Shown here: positions 43,968 to 52,844 of the stretch, piece after piece
How positions within the stretch are numbered: the first letter of the stretch is position 1
Layout: every line of letters begins with the position of its first letter
DNA from: an uncultured Spirochaetaceae bacterium
GTDB taxonomy: Bacteria; Spirochaetota; Spirochaetia; Treponematales; Treponemataceae
Reading direction: 5' to 3'
DNA length: 64,000 nucleotides
NCBI GenBank assembly: GCA_902802305.1
Contig: CADCLG010000033.1
Coordinates: 7,002 to 71,001, forward strand
Notes under the pieces: generated by a model
What the model was told of the DNA's origin: nothing
The model's database searches: none
What the model saw: only the letters and a program-made list of their open reading frames with translations
Made by a program: the position numbers and the translations under genes

Positions 43968-44801
43968 ATGAAGAAAGTTTTTGTATTATTGATAATTCTG
44001 TCTGCAACTTTATTATGCTACTCTCATAGTAATGAAGTAAGTAGATATTCAAAAGAAATTGATTGTGATTATCCTCTTTCAGATGAAATATCAACCTGGT
44101 TGAAGAGGGCGGAAGCTGATGTTGATTTGGAAAAATATAAAACCATCATTCGAAACGGAGATATTTCTGCAATTGAACGTCCTTACTTAAATGATTTACA
44201 GCTAGGTGTATTATCAAAAACAGAATTAAAACTTTTTAGAAATTTATTTTACGCAAAAAAAGGATTCATTTTCTCTGATGATGAATTAAGCAAGTATTAT
44301 TCTCAGTTTGAATGGTATACGCCAACAACTAAAAATGTAAATTTCACAGACTTAGAACAATCAGCAATAGATAGAATAAAAATTTTTGAATCAGAATCAA
44401 CTATAGAATATGATTATGAAAATAGAAATATCATCTGGGAACAATGGAATGGTGGTGCAGATCAGAGAGGTTTTTTGTTAAAATTAAATAAAGATAAAAC
44501 ATTTGAGTTTATTCCTAATCAAGGTATAAATAGATTAATAAAAATAGAAGGTACATGGTCTATTTCAAAAAACAAAATCATTTTGTCTGTAGAAAAGGAA
44601 TTTGTATATTTTGGTGGTTATATAGCAGATCATCCTAATACACCTTATATAGGCAAGGCAACTCCTGGAATTATTACATTTGAAAAGCCAATTAAAATAA
44701 CTCTTCCATTAAATGAAACTGATGTTGATAAAGAATACAATTTAACTTGGAGTGAGCAATGGATTATGCTTGGTTCTACTGAGTGTTATATATCAGAATA
44801 G
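43968..44801 (+). CDS. Exported YARHG-domain protein
   Basis: 277 residues, signal peptide MKKVFVLLIILSATLLCYS. The YARHG domain (about 85-145) is seen as LKLFRNLFYAKKGFIFSDDEL, here with AKKG for ARHG, then FEWYTPTTKNVNF and LEQSAIDRIKIFE. This domain is extracellular and often accompanies cell-wall-associated proteins. The C-terminal 130 residues are beta-rich with a TFEF...GTWSIS pattern like lipocalin-type small domains. GAGAGG precedes the ATG. Confidence 0.75.
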   Translation: MKKVFVLLIILSATLLCYSHSNEVSRYSKEIDCDYPLSDEISTWLKRAEADVDLEKYKTIIRNGDISAIERPYLNDLQLGVLSKTELKLFRNLFYAKKGFIFSDDELSKYYSQFEWYTPTTKNVNFTDLEQSAIDRIKIFESESTIEYDYENRNIIWEQWNGGADQRGFLLKLNKDKTFEFIPNQGINRLIKIEGTWSISKNKIILSVEKEFVYFGGYIADHPNTPYIGKATPGIITFEKPIKITLPLNETDVDKEYNLTWSEQWIMLGSTECYISE

Positions 44802-44817
44802 TAAAGTCACATAATAA

Positions 44818-44895
44818 AGCCGTCCATTCGTCAACGGAAGCGGGAATCAGAAAACCTTCCTTTTCGTAGAATCTAAGAGCCTTTACAGCGAATTA
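44818..44895 (-). pseudogene. Remnant of a MerR-type regulator
   Basis: The minus strand reads FAVKALRFYEKEGFLIPASVDE, which matches the helix-turn-helix and wing entry of MerR proteins (LRYYEREGLL-P). Only about 25 codons remain. Base composition here and in the next gene is richer in G+C than the surroundings. Confidence 0.55.
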
Positions 44896-44973
44896 ATGCT
44901 TAGTGTATTAATCAGCGGTTCTCTAGTTATAATTTCAGACGGCGATACCGAAAGTTTTAAGGAGCATTTGAAT

Positions 44974-45555
44974 ATGAGCAAGAAAATACACTTAACCGGA
45001 ATAATCGATGTAATAGTATATTTTATCTCGGTTGGAGTTTTTTTAATCAGCAAGACTGACATAGCCCTGACAATCTGGGAGCTGATGACTGTTATAAGCG
45101 GTCCGATTGTGCTTTTTGTGTTGTTGGAATTAAGCAACAGGATTTCGTGTCCCAATCTAAATCGTAGGGCCATGCAGGTGTTTATGGGATGCACATGCGC
45201 ATTAACGGGGGCAGCTCATATTGTAAACATTGCAGTTACCAGAAGTCTTATAAGAGAAGGCGTTGCGGTTCCGCTTTACCTTCAGATCGGGCAATGGCCG
45301 TCGGTAGAAATGGCTGTGGATTATCTTGCATGGGGCTTTTTTATGGGATTGGCATTTATTTGCTTGGGCATTCCCGTTTCATCAACTGATAAAACTACAC
45401 GGAGTCTGAAAATGATTTCGCTGATAAATGGTATTCTTTGTCTGATTGGTTTTATTGGTGCGTTGTTTATCAATGAAAACATTTGGTATTTGGCTCCCAT
45501 AGGCTACGGATTCGGTCTGCTGATTCTCTGTATCATAAGATTACGCAAGGACTAA
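44974..45555 (+). CDS. Integral membrane protein, unknown
   Basis: Start at 44974 (MSKKIHLTGIIDVIVYF) behind AAGGAGCATTTGAAT; a start 26 codons upstream lacks a ribosome site. About 193 residues with five to six helices. Codon use (GGC, GCG, CCG, ATC) is clearly more G+C-rich than its neighbours, which suggests horizontal transfer. It sits next to the MerR remnant, a typical regulator-target pair. Confidence 0.6.
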   Translation: MSKKIHLTGIIDVIVYFISVGVFLISKTDIALTIWELMTVISGPIVLFVLLELSNRISCPNLNRRAMQVFMGCTCALTGAAHIVNIAVTRSLIREGVAVPLYLQIGQWPSVEMAVDYLAWGFFMGLAFICLGIPVSSTDKTTRSLKMISLINGILCLIGFIGALFINENIWYLAPIGYGFGLLILCIIRLRKD

Positions 45556-45832
45556 TGTCGATTAAATCGGAAAATATATTACAGGTCATCCTAATAAAGA
45601 AGTCGGAAGTCTTGTTGCGAATACCCCCGCAAAAAAAGGGGGCAGTTCATTTATTTTCCGCTCCTTAGTGGTGTATATCGAAGTAATGGTTCGTTGATTC
45701 AAACTATGAGTTGAACGCCTTTATTGCAATAGCAATACTGCATTTTTTCACCCACTTTGACTGGTATTTTGGGGTGCCGCAAGAAGCCGAGATACCTTTT
45801 TTTACATTCTCTTAAAAATGAAAAAACGCAGG

Positions 45833-45862
45833 TGTTGAAAGCCTGCGGTTTATTTTTTATAC
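45833..45862 (+). terminator. Hairpin with T-tail
   Basis: CGCAGGTGTTGAAAGCCTGCG then GTTTATTTTTT. It lies in the otherwise gene-free stretch 45556-45894. On the minus strand, the A-run before it would serve the operon that ends at 45895. Confidence 0.6.
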
Positions 45863-45894
45863 TTCCATCATATCATTAAGTCTTCCATAACATT

Positions 45895-46392
45895 TCATAG
45901 TTTTGGCATTATAAAAATAAAAAAGAAGGTAATAATAATTGTTATAATTAAATAGATTTTTTCGATTTTAATAAAAATTTTAATTTGCTTAAAACCGAAA
46001 AAGGATAATGCATATAAAACAATCGTAAATACAAAAAAGAAAAAATACGTTATTAGTATAGGTGTATGTAAAGGTTCTTTTACATTGAAAGGAATAAATG
46101 TAAGCCCCCAGATGTTATTACTTAGTAAAGCAGAAGGTAAAGAATCATAAAAATAATAATCATCATACTTTTTTATAGTTTTTACCAAAACACTTTGTCC
46201 ATTAACTATTTCATTAGAAATAGTTAAATTTATACTATTTTCTTTTTTTAGATTAATTGAAATGGTTTTACAAAGAAAGTCAATGAGAAGTATAAATGCA
46301 GGAATTAGTAAACTTGTCAAAATATGAAAAAACAATTGAAAACCAGAAAACTGGGGTACAAATATAAATGTAAGTATATCTTTAAAACTCAT
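45895..46392 (-). CDS. Small membrane protein, third gene of an unknown operon
   Basis: 165 residues with three to four hydrophobic helices (about 15-40, 115-135, 143-163) and a soluble stretch between the first two. No family recognised. Its ATG overlaps the upstream stop by 4 bp (46389-46392), so it is translationally coupled to the 209-residue protein. This tight link suggests that the two products act together at the membrane. Confidence 0.55.
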   Translation of the reverse strand: MSFKDILTFIFVPQFSGFQLFFHILTSLLIPAFILLIDFLCKTISINLKKENSINLTISNEIVNGQSVLVKTIKKYDDYYFYDSLPSALLSNNIWGLTFIPFNVKEPLHTPILITYFFFFVFTIVLYALSFFGFKQIKIFIKIEKIYLIITIIITFFFIFIMPKL

Positions 46393-47018
46393 TTGTTAAT
46401 CCCCTGATATTTTTGTTCACGTTCATTTAAAATTTTTGAAATTGTAGAATTAAAAGGAAGTAAACTGAGCTTTGATATATTTCTTTTTATTAATGGGATA
46501 AAATAAAAATATTGGCTAACATTGTCATATGAAAATTCAAGTTTACCTAGAAATCCTAAATCAAATAATTTTTTAATATCACTGTTTCTTTCATTAATGA
46601 TATTAAGTGAAATATAATAAAGAGAAGGTTGCGAGCCAAGATTGCCAGTCCAATCAACAAAAAAATTATTATCAAATACATGAAATCGTTTATCATTTAT
46701 CTTATCAATTATTGATTTTTCGATATTTGTATTTTCATGATACTGAAATAGATACATACTACAAGCAAAAGTTCTTAAAAGTTCTTCTAAATTCGAGTTT
46801 TTTTTCGATTGAGGAAAATGCAATAAAAGTTTTCGTTCAGAATATGAGATATTTGATGCATAACTATTTTCTTTATAATCTGATAAAAAAGTAAATAATT
46901 CTTCCGTTGTTAGATTATCTAATGTGTTTTTATTATATTGTAGATCTGAAATAATTGTATTAATTTCAATTTGTAGAGTATTTATATTCTGATCTTTTAT
47001 TGAAAATATAAATTTCAT
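46389..47018 (-). CDS. Hypothetical soluble protein, second gene of an unknown operon
   Basis: 209 residues, no membrane segment, rich in Asn, Ser and Leu. The middle contains FDNNFFVDWTGNLGSQPSLYY, broken after 20, and the N-terminus looks helical (EINTIISDLQYNKNTLDNL). No family recognised. AAAAGGAGAAC precedes the ATG. It lies 21 bp after the CPMCC protein gene. Confidence 0.5.
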   Translation of the reverse strand: MKFIFSIKDQNINTLQIEINTIISDLQYNKNTLDNLTTEELFTFLSDYKENSYASNISYSERKLLLHFPQSKKNSNLEELLRTFACSMYLFQYHENTNIEKSIIDKINDKRFHVFDNNFFVDWTGNLGSQPSLYYISLNIINERNSDIKKLFDLGFLGKLEFSYDNVSQYFYFIPLIKRNISKLSLLPFNSTISKILNEREQKYQGINK

Positions 47019-47039
47019 TTTGTTCTCCTTTTTTTTATT

Positions 47040-47297
47040 TTATCTAGGTAATTTATATTCAATCTCAAATGTAGAACTTTGACCTGATGCAGTTTTTGAT
47101 ATTATTCTATCTCTAGAATTATCAAATATTTTTCGCATTGCTGTGCAGCACATAGGACATCTATTTTTATTTTTTTCAGTAGTAAATGGTAATAGATGGT
47201 TTAATTCACCTGAAATAATTCGAATAGATTTTTTACCTTGCTTTTCAGCTTCAGCTAACATTTGCTGTAGTGTTTCATCAACTTTATATTGTTTCAT
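47040..47297 (-). CDS. 85-residue CPMCC-motif protein, first gene of an unknown operon
   Basis: A small protein with an N-terminal helix (QQMLAEAEKQGKK), a SIRIISGELNHLLPF segment, a CPMCCTAMRKIF Cys motif and a C-terminal strand FEIEYKLPR. I recall the ISGEL...CC-AM...Y-LPR layout from small stand-alone proteins in accessory and defence regions, but I cannot name the family. It may bind zinc. It diverges from the serine recombinase gene and leads the three-gene operon that runs to 45895. Confidence 0.6.
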   Translation of the reverse strand: MKQYKVDETLQQMLAEAEKQGKKSIRIISGELNHLLPFTTEKNKNRCPMCCTAMRKIFDNSRDRIISKTASGQSSTFEIEYKLPR

Positions 47298-47371
47298 ATT
47301 AATTCTTTTTACTCCATTTTTTTTTAATAATAGTATTATAACACAAATCTTTTTGTTTAACGAGGAATATA

Positions 47372-47966
47372 ATGATTTACGGTTATATAAGAGTGTCTAG
47401 CGACAAACAAACAGTGGAAAATCAATGTTTTGAAATTAATAATTTTTGTAAAAAAGAAAATCTTAAAATTGATGGTTGGATTGAAGAAACAATAAGTGGT
47501 ACAAAAAATTATGATAAAAGAAAACTTGGTGAACTTCTGAAAATCATACAAAAAAAATGATTTAATTATCTGTGCAGAGCTTTCAAGGCTTGGTCGTAAT
47601 CTATTTATGATTATGGAAATACTTCATATTTGTATGAATAAAGAATGTAAAGTTTGGACAATAAAAGATAATTATCGTCTTGGTAATGATATTCAAAGTA
47701 AAGTATTAGCTTTTGCATTTGGACTTAGTGCAGAAATTGAAAGAAATCTTATTAGTCAAAGAACAAAAGAAGCTCTCGCATTAAGAAAATCTCAAGGAAC
47801 ACATATTGGTAGAACAACTGGGAGCCATAATTCAAAAGTAAAACTTTCAGGTTATGAAGAAATTATTCAAGAATATTTACTTTTTGGATTTTCGAAGGCA
47901 ATGATTTCAAGAATTCTAAATGTAGATCGAAGTACACTTTGGAGATTCATAAAACAGTTGAAATAA
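47372..47966 (+). pseudogene. Serine recombinase (resolvase/invertase type), poly-A frameshift
   Basis: The N-terminal catalytic part reads MIYGYIRVSSDKQTVENQ (nucleophile Ser 9 or 10, Arg 7) to IIQKK and stops at 47558-47560. The rest continues one frame over: NDLIICAELSRLGRNLFMIM, GLSAEIERNLISQRTKEAL and a C-terminal HTH (ISRILNVDRSTLWRFIKQL). The break is at a run of eight A's (47550-47557); nine would restore a 198-residue enzyme of normal length. It sits between the three-gene operon and a truncated methyltransferase, whose 5' end it seems to have removed. Confidence 0.85.
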
Positions 47967-49289
47967 AATCACCGAATGATTGCAACGGTTTTGATATTGT
48001 TATTGGTAATCCGCCGTATATCAAAGAACTTGGAAATGAAAAAGTTTTTGCTCCAATTAACAAAACTCCATTCGGAAAAAAATATCATGCTGGAAAAATG
48101 GACTATTGGTTTTTCTTTATGCATAAAGCTTTAGAATTAGTAAAGTTCAAAGGGATTATAAGCTTTATCACATCTCGTTATTGGATTAATAGTAATGGTG
48201 CAAAAAAAATCATAAAGCATATATCTGAATGTTCAAGATTTATTAATATAGTTGATATCGGGGATTTAAAAGTTTTTGATAATGTTGTTGGGCATCATAT
48301 GATTTCTATATTATCTAAAGAAACTACAATAAAAAATTGCTTGTACTTAAGATTATCAGAGAATATTGAAAAAATTGAAACATCAGACTTTGATGAAAAA
48401 AGAATAATTTGCTCAAATAATTTAATAACAGATGACCTCGAAATTGTTGTTGAACAACGAAATAGAATAAAAACATCTCTCATACTTGATGATGTCTGTT
48501 CTATTTCTCAAGGTATTGTCGAAGCTTCAGATAAAATTAGTGCTAAGATGTATAAAAACAATCCTGACCCTAAACACTATGTTGGTGAAGGTATTTTTGT
48601 ATTATCAAAAGAAGAAACAATAAAACTCAATCTAAATAAATATGAAAAATCACTTCTTGAACAATATGAAGATTCAGGTTGTATTAACAGGTATTTCATA
48701 AACTACTCTGCCACAAGAAACTTAATATATGCAGATATAATCAATAGAAAAAAGATAGAACAAAATGCTGATTATAAGACACTAAAAAAACATTTAGATT
48801 ATATGTCAGATTACATCACTTCAACTTACAAACCATATGGTTTGCATCGTGCAAGAGAATATAATGATTTTATTAAACCAAAACTGATAGGACCTTCCAT
48901 GTTTGAAGTCCCTTGTTATGCTTTTGATGAAAAAAAAACTTTTTGTTGGAATGTCTTATAATATTATTACATCTAAAAAGAATACAAATTTATTATATGT
49001 TTTAGGATTATTAAATTCAACTTTTGGAAAAAGTTGGTTTTATAATAATGCAAAACATAGAGGAATAGGTGTTGATGTTGGCGTTGAAAAACTTAGACAA
49101 TTTCCTATACCGAATAGTAATACTGAACAGGAAAATAAAATTATTCACATTGTAGAAAAAATAAATGCTGCAAAAAACGCTAATAGTTCAGCTGACACAT
49201 CAGCTCTGGAAGAAGAAATAGACAACCTTGTATACAAGCTTTATGAACTTACAGACGAGGAAATTTCAATTATCGAAGGCAACAAATAA
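47967..49289 (+). pseudogene. Type IIG-like adenine methyltransferase, 5'-truncated and frameshifted
   Basis: Opens directly at methyltransferase motif IV (GFDIVIGNPPYIKEL). The nuclease domain and SAM-binding motif I that should precede it are absent. A target-recognition region follows to 48961, where the frame breaks at nine A's (48930-48938). With eight, it would continue as LFVGMSYNIITSKKNTN to a normal C-terminus (LEEEIDNLVYKLYELTDEE). Such proteins methylate and cut DNA as one chain; this copy cannot methylate. A similar C-terminal fragment lies at 52109-52805. Confidence 0.8.
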
Positions 49290-49290
49290 T

Positions 49291-50259
49291 TCACTTAATC
49301 GAAAGAATTACATCTGTCAATTCTTCCCAGTTCATGCCTCTATGAAATTTAGGAGAATTGTCTATTGGTTCCGCATATTCATTTTGGCTGATTAATGATT
49401 CAACAGATTTTCTCGGAAATTTGCTAAGAATAGAATCATAGAAAGTTTTATGAATTTCTATATGAGATGTAAAATAGAAATCTTCCCAATGCTTTTTTAG
49501 TGAGTTTTCATCTTGAATGTCGATTACTTCAAGTTGCTCTAATTGCTTTTTGCCCGCATCCCAATTTGATTTTACTAATTCAATGGCTTCTACATCACTT
49601 TTAGGACCACTGTACCCGAAAACAGTGAAAATATATGCGTCTTGAAGCTTTATCTTAAACTGATTCCAGAAGCTTTTAATGGACGGAACTGCATTGTAGT
49701 TTTTATGCTTTATCGGATAAAGCAATTGCAATGGTTCATATCTTTTATTACAAATCGGACATTTTCCTCGATAAACAATTCCATAGCGCTTATGTTCATT
49801 ACAGATTCCAATTAATACATTACCGTGCAAATAATAAATCTCAGGAAAATTATTTGTAATTGTGCGAACTCGCATATAAGCCTGAACTAAAAATGGATCC
49901 CAATTAAAAGTTGCAATACAATCTTTAGCCGTTAGCGAAAGAATTAGCATATCATAGATTGTAGGCTCATCTGGTATTTTATATTCTGAAAAAGTATCAT
50001 AGATAGCTTTTTCAAGATTCATTCTTAATTTACGTCTAAACGGATTTGAGTATAAATTTGAATAAATCTCTTCCAGATTCTTTGATTTCGGATGATACAA
50101 TGAATCGTTAAATACATATTCCAACTTCATGTTTTCTATGAAATTATCCATAGATGAAATTGGTTTGCCATTTTTATCAACCTTACCAAAATCTTGTAAT
50201 AGAGCACAAGAAGCTCCTGCACCAAGTAAGACTACATGAGGTCTGTTCTTATTTGACAT
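49291..50259 (-). CDS. SIR2-like NAD-binding protein with zinc ribbon
   Basis: 322 residues. A Rossmann start VVLLGAGAS (9-17), ATFNWDPFL (about 115-123; SIR2 proteins have TTNYD here), YLHGN (about 143) and an inserted zinc ribbon (ICNEHKR...GKCPICNKR) give the layout of bacterial SIR2-domain proteins. A later VFGYSGPKSD fits the NAD-site GxS/D motif. In defence systems such domains deplete NAD+ (established for Thoeris, DSR and similar). AAGGAGGAC precedes the ATG. It is the last gene of the HATPase-STAS-PIN-SIR2 cluster, 77 bp behind PIN. Confidence 0.75.
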   Translation of the reverse strand: MSNKNRPHVVLLGAGASCALLQDFGKVDKNGKPISSMDNFIENMKLEYVFNDSLYHPKSKNLEEIYSNLYSNPFRRKLRMNLEKAIYDTFSEYKIPDEPTIYDMLILSLTAKDCIATFNWDPFLVQAYMRVRTITNNFPEIYYLHGNVLIGICNEHKRYGIVYRGKCPICNKRYEPLQLLYPIKHKNYNAVPSIKSFWNQFKIKLQDAYIFTVFGYSGPKSDVEAIELVKSNWDAGKKQLEQLEVIDIQDENSLKKHWEDFYFTSHIEIHKTFYDSILSKFPRKSVESLISQNEYAEPIDNSPKFHRGMNWEELTDVILSIK

Positions 50260-50336
50260 TTTAATGTCCTCCTTGATAAAGAGGATACATAATAAAAAAA
50301 TGGAAGTTAAATATTTCGGTTAAAATTATTTAAAGA

Positions 50337-50867
50337 CTATCTTCCCAGCAGCTTACTATTCGCACTCAATATATCAACATCTGATGAAGAAAAATCATGG
50401 TCATGTGTTAATAAAATCATACCCTTTTTCTTGCAGAGCAGTTCAATGAGCTTATCATTAAAATCTAGGGTTGTTACGGTAAGAATAGCCCCCAATTCAT
50501 CTTTCGAAAAGAGTTCATTGGTAATTTGAAATTTAGATAGGATTCTATTTTTTATAATTTCATAAATATCTTCTTGTACAGACTGCCCATCAGGCGAGTC
50601 TCTGTATTCTTTAAATTGGTCTTTTGGCATATTTGACTTGTTAAACTCAAGTCGCATAACTCTGTTGATTATTTCAGAAATAACAGTTTCGTTTACTACC
50701 AGGGTTGCTCCATTTTTTATAAGAGTTGCCATCATAGAACCGTAATCTGTGGCTGCCTGAGAATCTGGACTTGTCGGCCAAAAAATATAAATCAGAGAAT
50801 TTGCATCAAAGAAAACTGTTCTATTCTTTAGACTAGGAATACTTGAAGCAGAATATCTCATTCTCAT
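50337..50867 (-). CDS. PIN-domain ribonuclease-like protein
   Basis: 176 residues. The four acidic clusters of a PIN nuclease are visible: D21 in VFFDANSLIY, E60/E65 in LVVNETVISEI, D135/D138 in TLDFNDKLIE, and D156/D158 in LLTHDHDF. PIN domains cleave RNA and are common toxin effectors. Its ATG overlaps the stop of the STAS-like gene (50864-50867), so the two are made together. There is no VapB-like antitoxin; the STAS-like protein sits in that place. Confidence 0.85.
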   Translation of the reverse strand: MRMRYSASSIPSLKNRTVFFDANSLIYIFWPTSPDSQAATDYGSMMATLIKNGATLVVNETVISEIINRVMRLEFNKSNMPKDQFKEYRDSPDGQSVQEDIYEIIKNRILSKFQITNELFSKDELGAILTVTTLDFNDKLIELLCKKKGMILLTHDHDFSSSDVDILSANSKLLGR

Positions 50868-51220
50868 ACAGATTCCTCCAGAATTTCTTTTAATGATTTT
50901 TTTATTCTTTCTGGGTCTGTATAAAAAATCTTAGCAGTGTCTACAACTCGTTTTAGTAAAACTTTATCAGTTGAATCAATATCAGTTACGGAAAGATATT
51001 TTTTTATATCTTCTTCGGAAAAATCCTTGTATAAAAGCCCGATTGCTGTATTGAGAAAAGCAGAGGTCAGCATTGTAACATTCAAAAAAGACAATACTAC
51101 AGGTTGTTTCTGTTTAATGAATTCGCAAATAACATCATAAACCTTCTTTCCGTCATCTGCTTCAACACAAATTCCAGCTCCTACTATTTGATAAACACTC
51201 TTTGTAACTGCTTCTGTCAT
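50864..51220 (-). CDS. STAS-like protein (DUF4325 type)
   Basis: 118 residues. QPVVLSFLNVTMLTSAFLNTAIGLLY, split by its centre, fits the STAS-like DUF4325 domain, related to anti-anti-sigma factors. The Ser/Thr pair in MLTSAF sits where a kinase-phosphorylated residue lies in STAS switch proteins. The gene is 10 bp after the HATPase gene, mirroring the SpoIIAB-SpoIIAA pairing of a kinase with its STAS substrate. Confidence 0.8.
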   Translation of the reverse strand: MTEAVTKSVYQIVGAGICVEADDGKKVYDVICEFIKQKQPVVLSFLNVTMLTSAFLNTAIGLLYKDFSEEDIKKYLSVTDIDSTDKVLLKRVVDTAKIFYTDPERIKKSLKEILEESV

Positions 51221-51229
51221 AAAATCCTC

Positions 51230-52090
51230 TTAGAATATATCGTCAGTATAATCTGATTCAGATGAAAGCCTATATGAGTTAGTATCATCTGTCCTAAATT
51301 CCATATTTACTATAGTTCCTGGGAATGGAGCGTCAAGAAAACCTGAATTTTCAGTTTCTCCAACTTCATAGAAACCATCATCACTTATTATTTGAAATTT
51401 TCCTCTATTTAATTTAATGAATTCTGTTAATAATGACAATCCAATACCACCCGGAACATCTTTTTTAGTTGTATTTCCGTTTATTAAAGCCCATTTTATA
51501 GCTTGAACTGATGATAAAGAAAAATTGAAGCTGTCATTAATATGTTTCTTAAAACCAATTCCCATATCAACGATAGTAAACTCTATTTTTTCTTTATGTG
51601 GAAAAAATTGTCCGCAAGTATAAATATAGTCCGATTTACTATGAATTTGGGCATTTACAAATATTTCATAAATTGATTCTGCAATTTTCTTTTTCAGCGG
51701 TTCAGACATTTCCGGTAAGTCAGAACGAGATAAAAGTTCATTCATTACATATGAGTTAAAATAGCGACTGTCAGAAGCTCTAAGTTTTAAATATTGAATT
51801 GTTGTGTTATTAACATCTGGATTCTTCTCATATCCATAATTTGCAAGAAAACCATTCTTTTTTAAGATTGATAAGATGGCTTCATTTTTAGAGTTAACGT
51901 TTATTGAAGTTGTAAAATCAAGTTTATCAAGAACACCGCCTAGAGCAGCGCTCATGTTTGCTCCAAACCATTTTTCAAGTTTTATATTAATTGTATCAAA
52001 GTAAACATCTTTTAATTCTTTATAAAGATTCGCAAATTGATTGTAACAAGAGAAACTTGTATTAATGTCAGTAAGAGTAAATTCTTTCAC
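51230..52090 (-). CDS. HATPase-fold ATP-binding protein, first gene of the cluster
   Basis: 286 residues. An N-terminal domain (about 35-125: EKWFGANMSAALGGVLDKL, LKKNGFLANYG, TTIQYLKL) precedes a GHKL ATPase. The N-box is EIFVNAQIHS (142-150), the G1 box DMGIGFKKH (175-183) and the G2 box GGIGLSLL (214-221). There is no receiver, H-box or membrane segment, so it is not an ordinary sensor kinase. It is probably a SpoIIAB-like kinase or gyrase-like switch acting on the STAS protein. Confidence 0.8.
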   Translation of the reverse strand: MKEFTLTDINTSFSCYNQFANLYKELKDVYFDTINIKLEKWFGANMSAALGGVLDKLDFTTSINVNSKNEAILSILKKNGFLANYGYEKNPDVNNTTIQYLKLRASDSRYFNSYVMNELLSRSDLPEMSEPLKKKIAESIYEIFVNAQIHSKSDYIYTCGQFFPHKEKIEFTIVDMGIGFKKHINDSFNFSLSSVQAIKWALINGNTTKKDVPGGIGLSLLTEFIKLNRGKFQIISDDGFYEVGETENSGFLDAPFPGTIVNMEFRTDDTNSYRLSSESDYTDDIF

Positions 52091-52108
52091 ATTATTTTAT
52101 CGGTAAAA

Positions 52109-52805
52109 TCATAGTGTTTGTTTACCTTCAATGATGGCAATTTCATCTTCTTTAAGATTATACAGGTCATATACAAGATAATCGATTTCCGCTTCGAGAT
52201 TTGATGTATCAGCTTTAGGATTAGCCTTTTTTGCAGAAAGGATTTTGTCTACCAGGTAGATGATGGGCTTTTGCTGTTCGGGTGTGGCTTGGGGAAATGG
52301 AATCTTCTTTAATTCACCGATTGGCACATGATTTGTCTGATTGAAAAATTTGAAATAATAATTTACCGCTTTGCTATTCAGAACAGCAAGAATGAATCTG
52401 TTGTCGATTTCAGTCATTTTTGAAAAGATGTAATTTGTAGAATGTCCACAGATTACATCTTTTAAGATTGTTCCTTTTGTCCTATGTGTAAGTCCCATAT
52501 TTGAAACTTCTTGAAAAACGATTCTTTCTTTTTTAATATGATTTCTAGAAACAGCATCCAGAGAACAATATTCGTTGCTTTTTTCAAAACTGTATTTATT
52601 AAGTTGGATTCCTCTGACCAAAGGGATGGAGTTTTTTCTTTTTTCATTTGAAATGTAATCTTTTTTTTGCGTTAAATTTACTTCTCCCTGATATCCTTCG
52701 CATATATCGCCAAATGTTTTAATTGATTTTTTAATTTGGTCTATTGCTGAGTCAGAACTCTTAAAGATAAAATTATTATCTGTAGCACTATTCGGTACTA
52801 TTCAG
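52109..52805 (-). pseudogene. C-terminal fragment of a type IIG-like restriction-modification protein
   Basis: Open from about 52805 (after an in-frame TGA) to 52109. Target-recognition-domain features: FGDICEGYQGEVNLTQKKDY, the VRGIQLNKY strand, FILAVLNSKAVNYYF, VPIGELKKIPFP, and the helical tail (LEAEIDYLVYDLYNLKEDEI). No methylase motifs remain. The tail resembles that of the fragment at 47967-49289. It lies 18 bp upstream of the HATPase gene on the same strand, so the cluster may have been inserted behind or moved with a restriction gene. Confidence 0.7.
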
Positions 52806-52844
52806 ATAACTTGCGGTTTAGGTATATTAATGGTAAAATATGTT

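Noticed and set aside
45556-45700. Third hairpin-array locus (GAAGTCGGAAGTC near 45600)
   Set aside because: Only one arm-like word is present, with no matching left arm at the right distance.
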